Shown: positions 63,098 through 64,000 of the stretch, in pieces
Layout of the letters: each line of letters starts with the position of its first letter
Position numbering within the stretch: the stretch's first letter is position 1
Source of the DNA: Balanoglossus misakiensis
Taxonomy: Eukaryota > Hemichordata
Assembly (NCBI GenBank): GCA_040954595.2
Contig: CM082594.2
Location: forward strand, 6,014,001-6,078,000
Length of the DNA stretch: 64,000 bases
Reading direction: 5' to 3'
Translations under genes and position numbers: made by a program
Notes under the pieces: generated by a model
What the model saw: the letters and a program-made list of their open reading frames with translations, nothing else
The model's database searches: none
Told to the model about the DNA's origin: nothing

Positions 63098-64000
63098 CGC
63101 ATGCTGGTAGTAAACCGTTTCCATTGAAGCCTGTGAAAACACCCCTCTTGATGTTTTCTGTGCCCAGCCCACCAGCTCAATGTAAACGTTGCATATGATG
63201 CAGACAGGCGCTGTATGCAAACATCTGTCGTTTCAAGGGCCAACCAATGATATGCATGACAAGGTGCATTCTCATTCATCGGTACTTTCGACAACTTCAT
63301 CGGCAGGGATATTGGAAGTTGAGACGCACCAATGCAACAACCCTTACGAGATGTTCATGGATTCAGCGCAACTTCTCCATTAAACAAACTTTGACAGTTG
63401 ACATCTCGGAAATACTCATGTATTCTATAGCGTCCGTGCCACTCCATGTTCTAAGCTCGGCTCTATTGTACGACCCAGAGGCACTTTCGCTTGCACTCCA
63501 GGGGCTTTCATTCCCCCCATAAACAGGTTTCAATGGCTTCCAAACGCAAAAGAAAAGGGAGCTTACTGGGTTCTTTCTCATTAAAATCGCCACATTCGTG
63601 TCGTTTGTTCCACTGTGCAAAACACCAGCGCCGAGGATGATCTGTTTACCGGGCAAAGACAAATCCGTTTACACTCCAGTTCACCCACTTTCAACTTGTG
63701 ATCATGTCCAAACCCACTTTTAAGCACCCCTATTCTGTGAACATACCACAGGAAAGGACAGAATAAAAGTGGTGTTGGTCTTGCGATAAGCTCGCCATCT
63801 AGTGACGATACAAAAATGTTACCGCTTGACCGACTGCTAAACATGCAAGAAGTATTACAGAAGACATTCCAGGTGGCATGGCACGTCAGGAGACGGGTAT
63901 GCAAATCACCATTCAAGTGAAAATGAGCATCCCTGTCGTGCCACGTGGACGATAGTGATTCCTGAATTGGCGTCACCGCTACCTGGCGTGTCACCACAGC
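63098..64000. other. Upstream flanking DNA, no gene recognised
   Basis: No ORF here resembles a known protein, and no repeat or RNA gene stands out. Several ORFs of 64-138 codons occur on both strands but overlap one another and have no family motif. Confidence 0.5.

Overview
This is a eukaryotic, intron-rich window with essentially one recognisable gene, on the minus strand. Nine exons joined by GT-AG introns encode the first ~598 residues of a membrane receptor guanylate cyclase of the natriuretic peptide receptor (NPR) type. The start codon is at 62376 and the last visible exon ends at 2959, so the gene runs off the low-coordinate end. Missing are most of the kinase-homology domain, the coiled-coil linker and the cyclase catalytic domain.

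The organism looks like an invertebrate. CpG is not obviously depleted, introns are long (up to 27.5 kb), and poly-C/poly-G tracts and trinucleotide (ATC/GAT) microsatellites are frequent. An NPR-type receptor with a natriuretic-receptor ectodomain fits a marine deuterostome such as a hemichordate, echinoderm or cephalochordate. The sequence alone does not settle which.

Layout, in transcription order from right to left: upstream DNA with a TATA-like candidate promoter (63090-63097) and a probable 5' UTR; exon 1 (signal peptide and N-terminal half of the ligand-binding domain); a 27.5-kb intron 1; exons 2-4 (rest of the ligand-binding domain) between 34.1 and 28.4 kb; a 12.3-kb intron 4; exon 5 (membrane-proximal ectodomain with a cysteine pair); a 7.2-kb intron 5 with a ~1.16-kb unclassified repeat element; exon 6 (transmembrane helix); and exons 7-9 (juxtamembrane segment and start of the kinase-homology domain). 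Every junction keeps the reading frame, and the assembled protein lines up with the NPR family with no internal gap.

The rest is intron or flanking DNA. It holds short tandem and inverted repeats, microsatellites and several regulatory-looking motifs: exact RFX X-box palindromes, DR1 nuclear-receptor elements (three inside the repeat element, two outside) and six perfect TGACGTCA sites. I saw no second protein-coding gene, no convincing tRNA or rRNA, no CRISPR array and no intact autonomous transposon. Most ORFs over 60 codons here look like chance ORFs in intron sequence.
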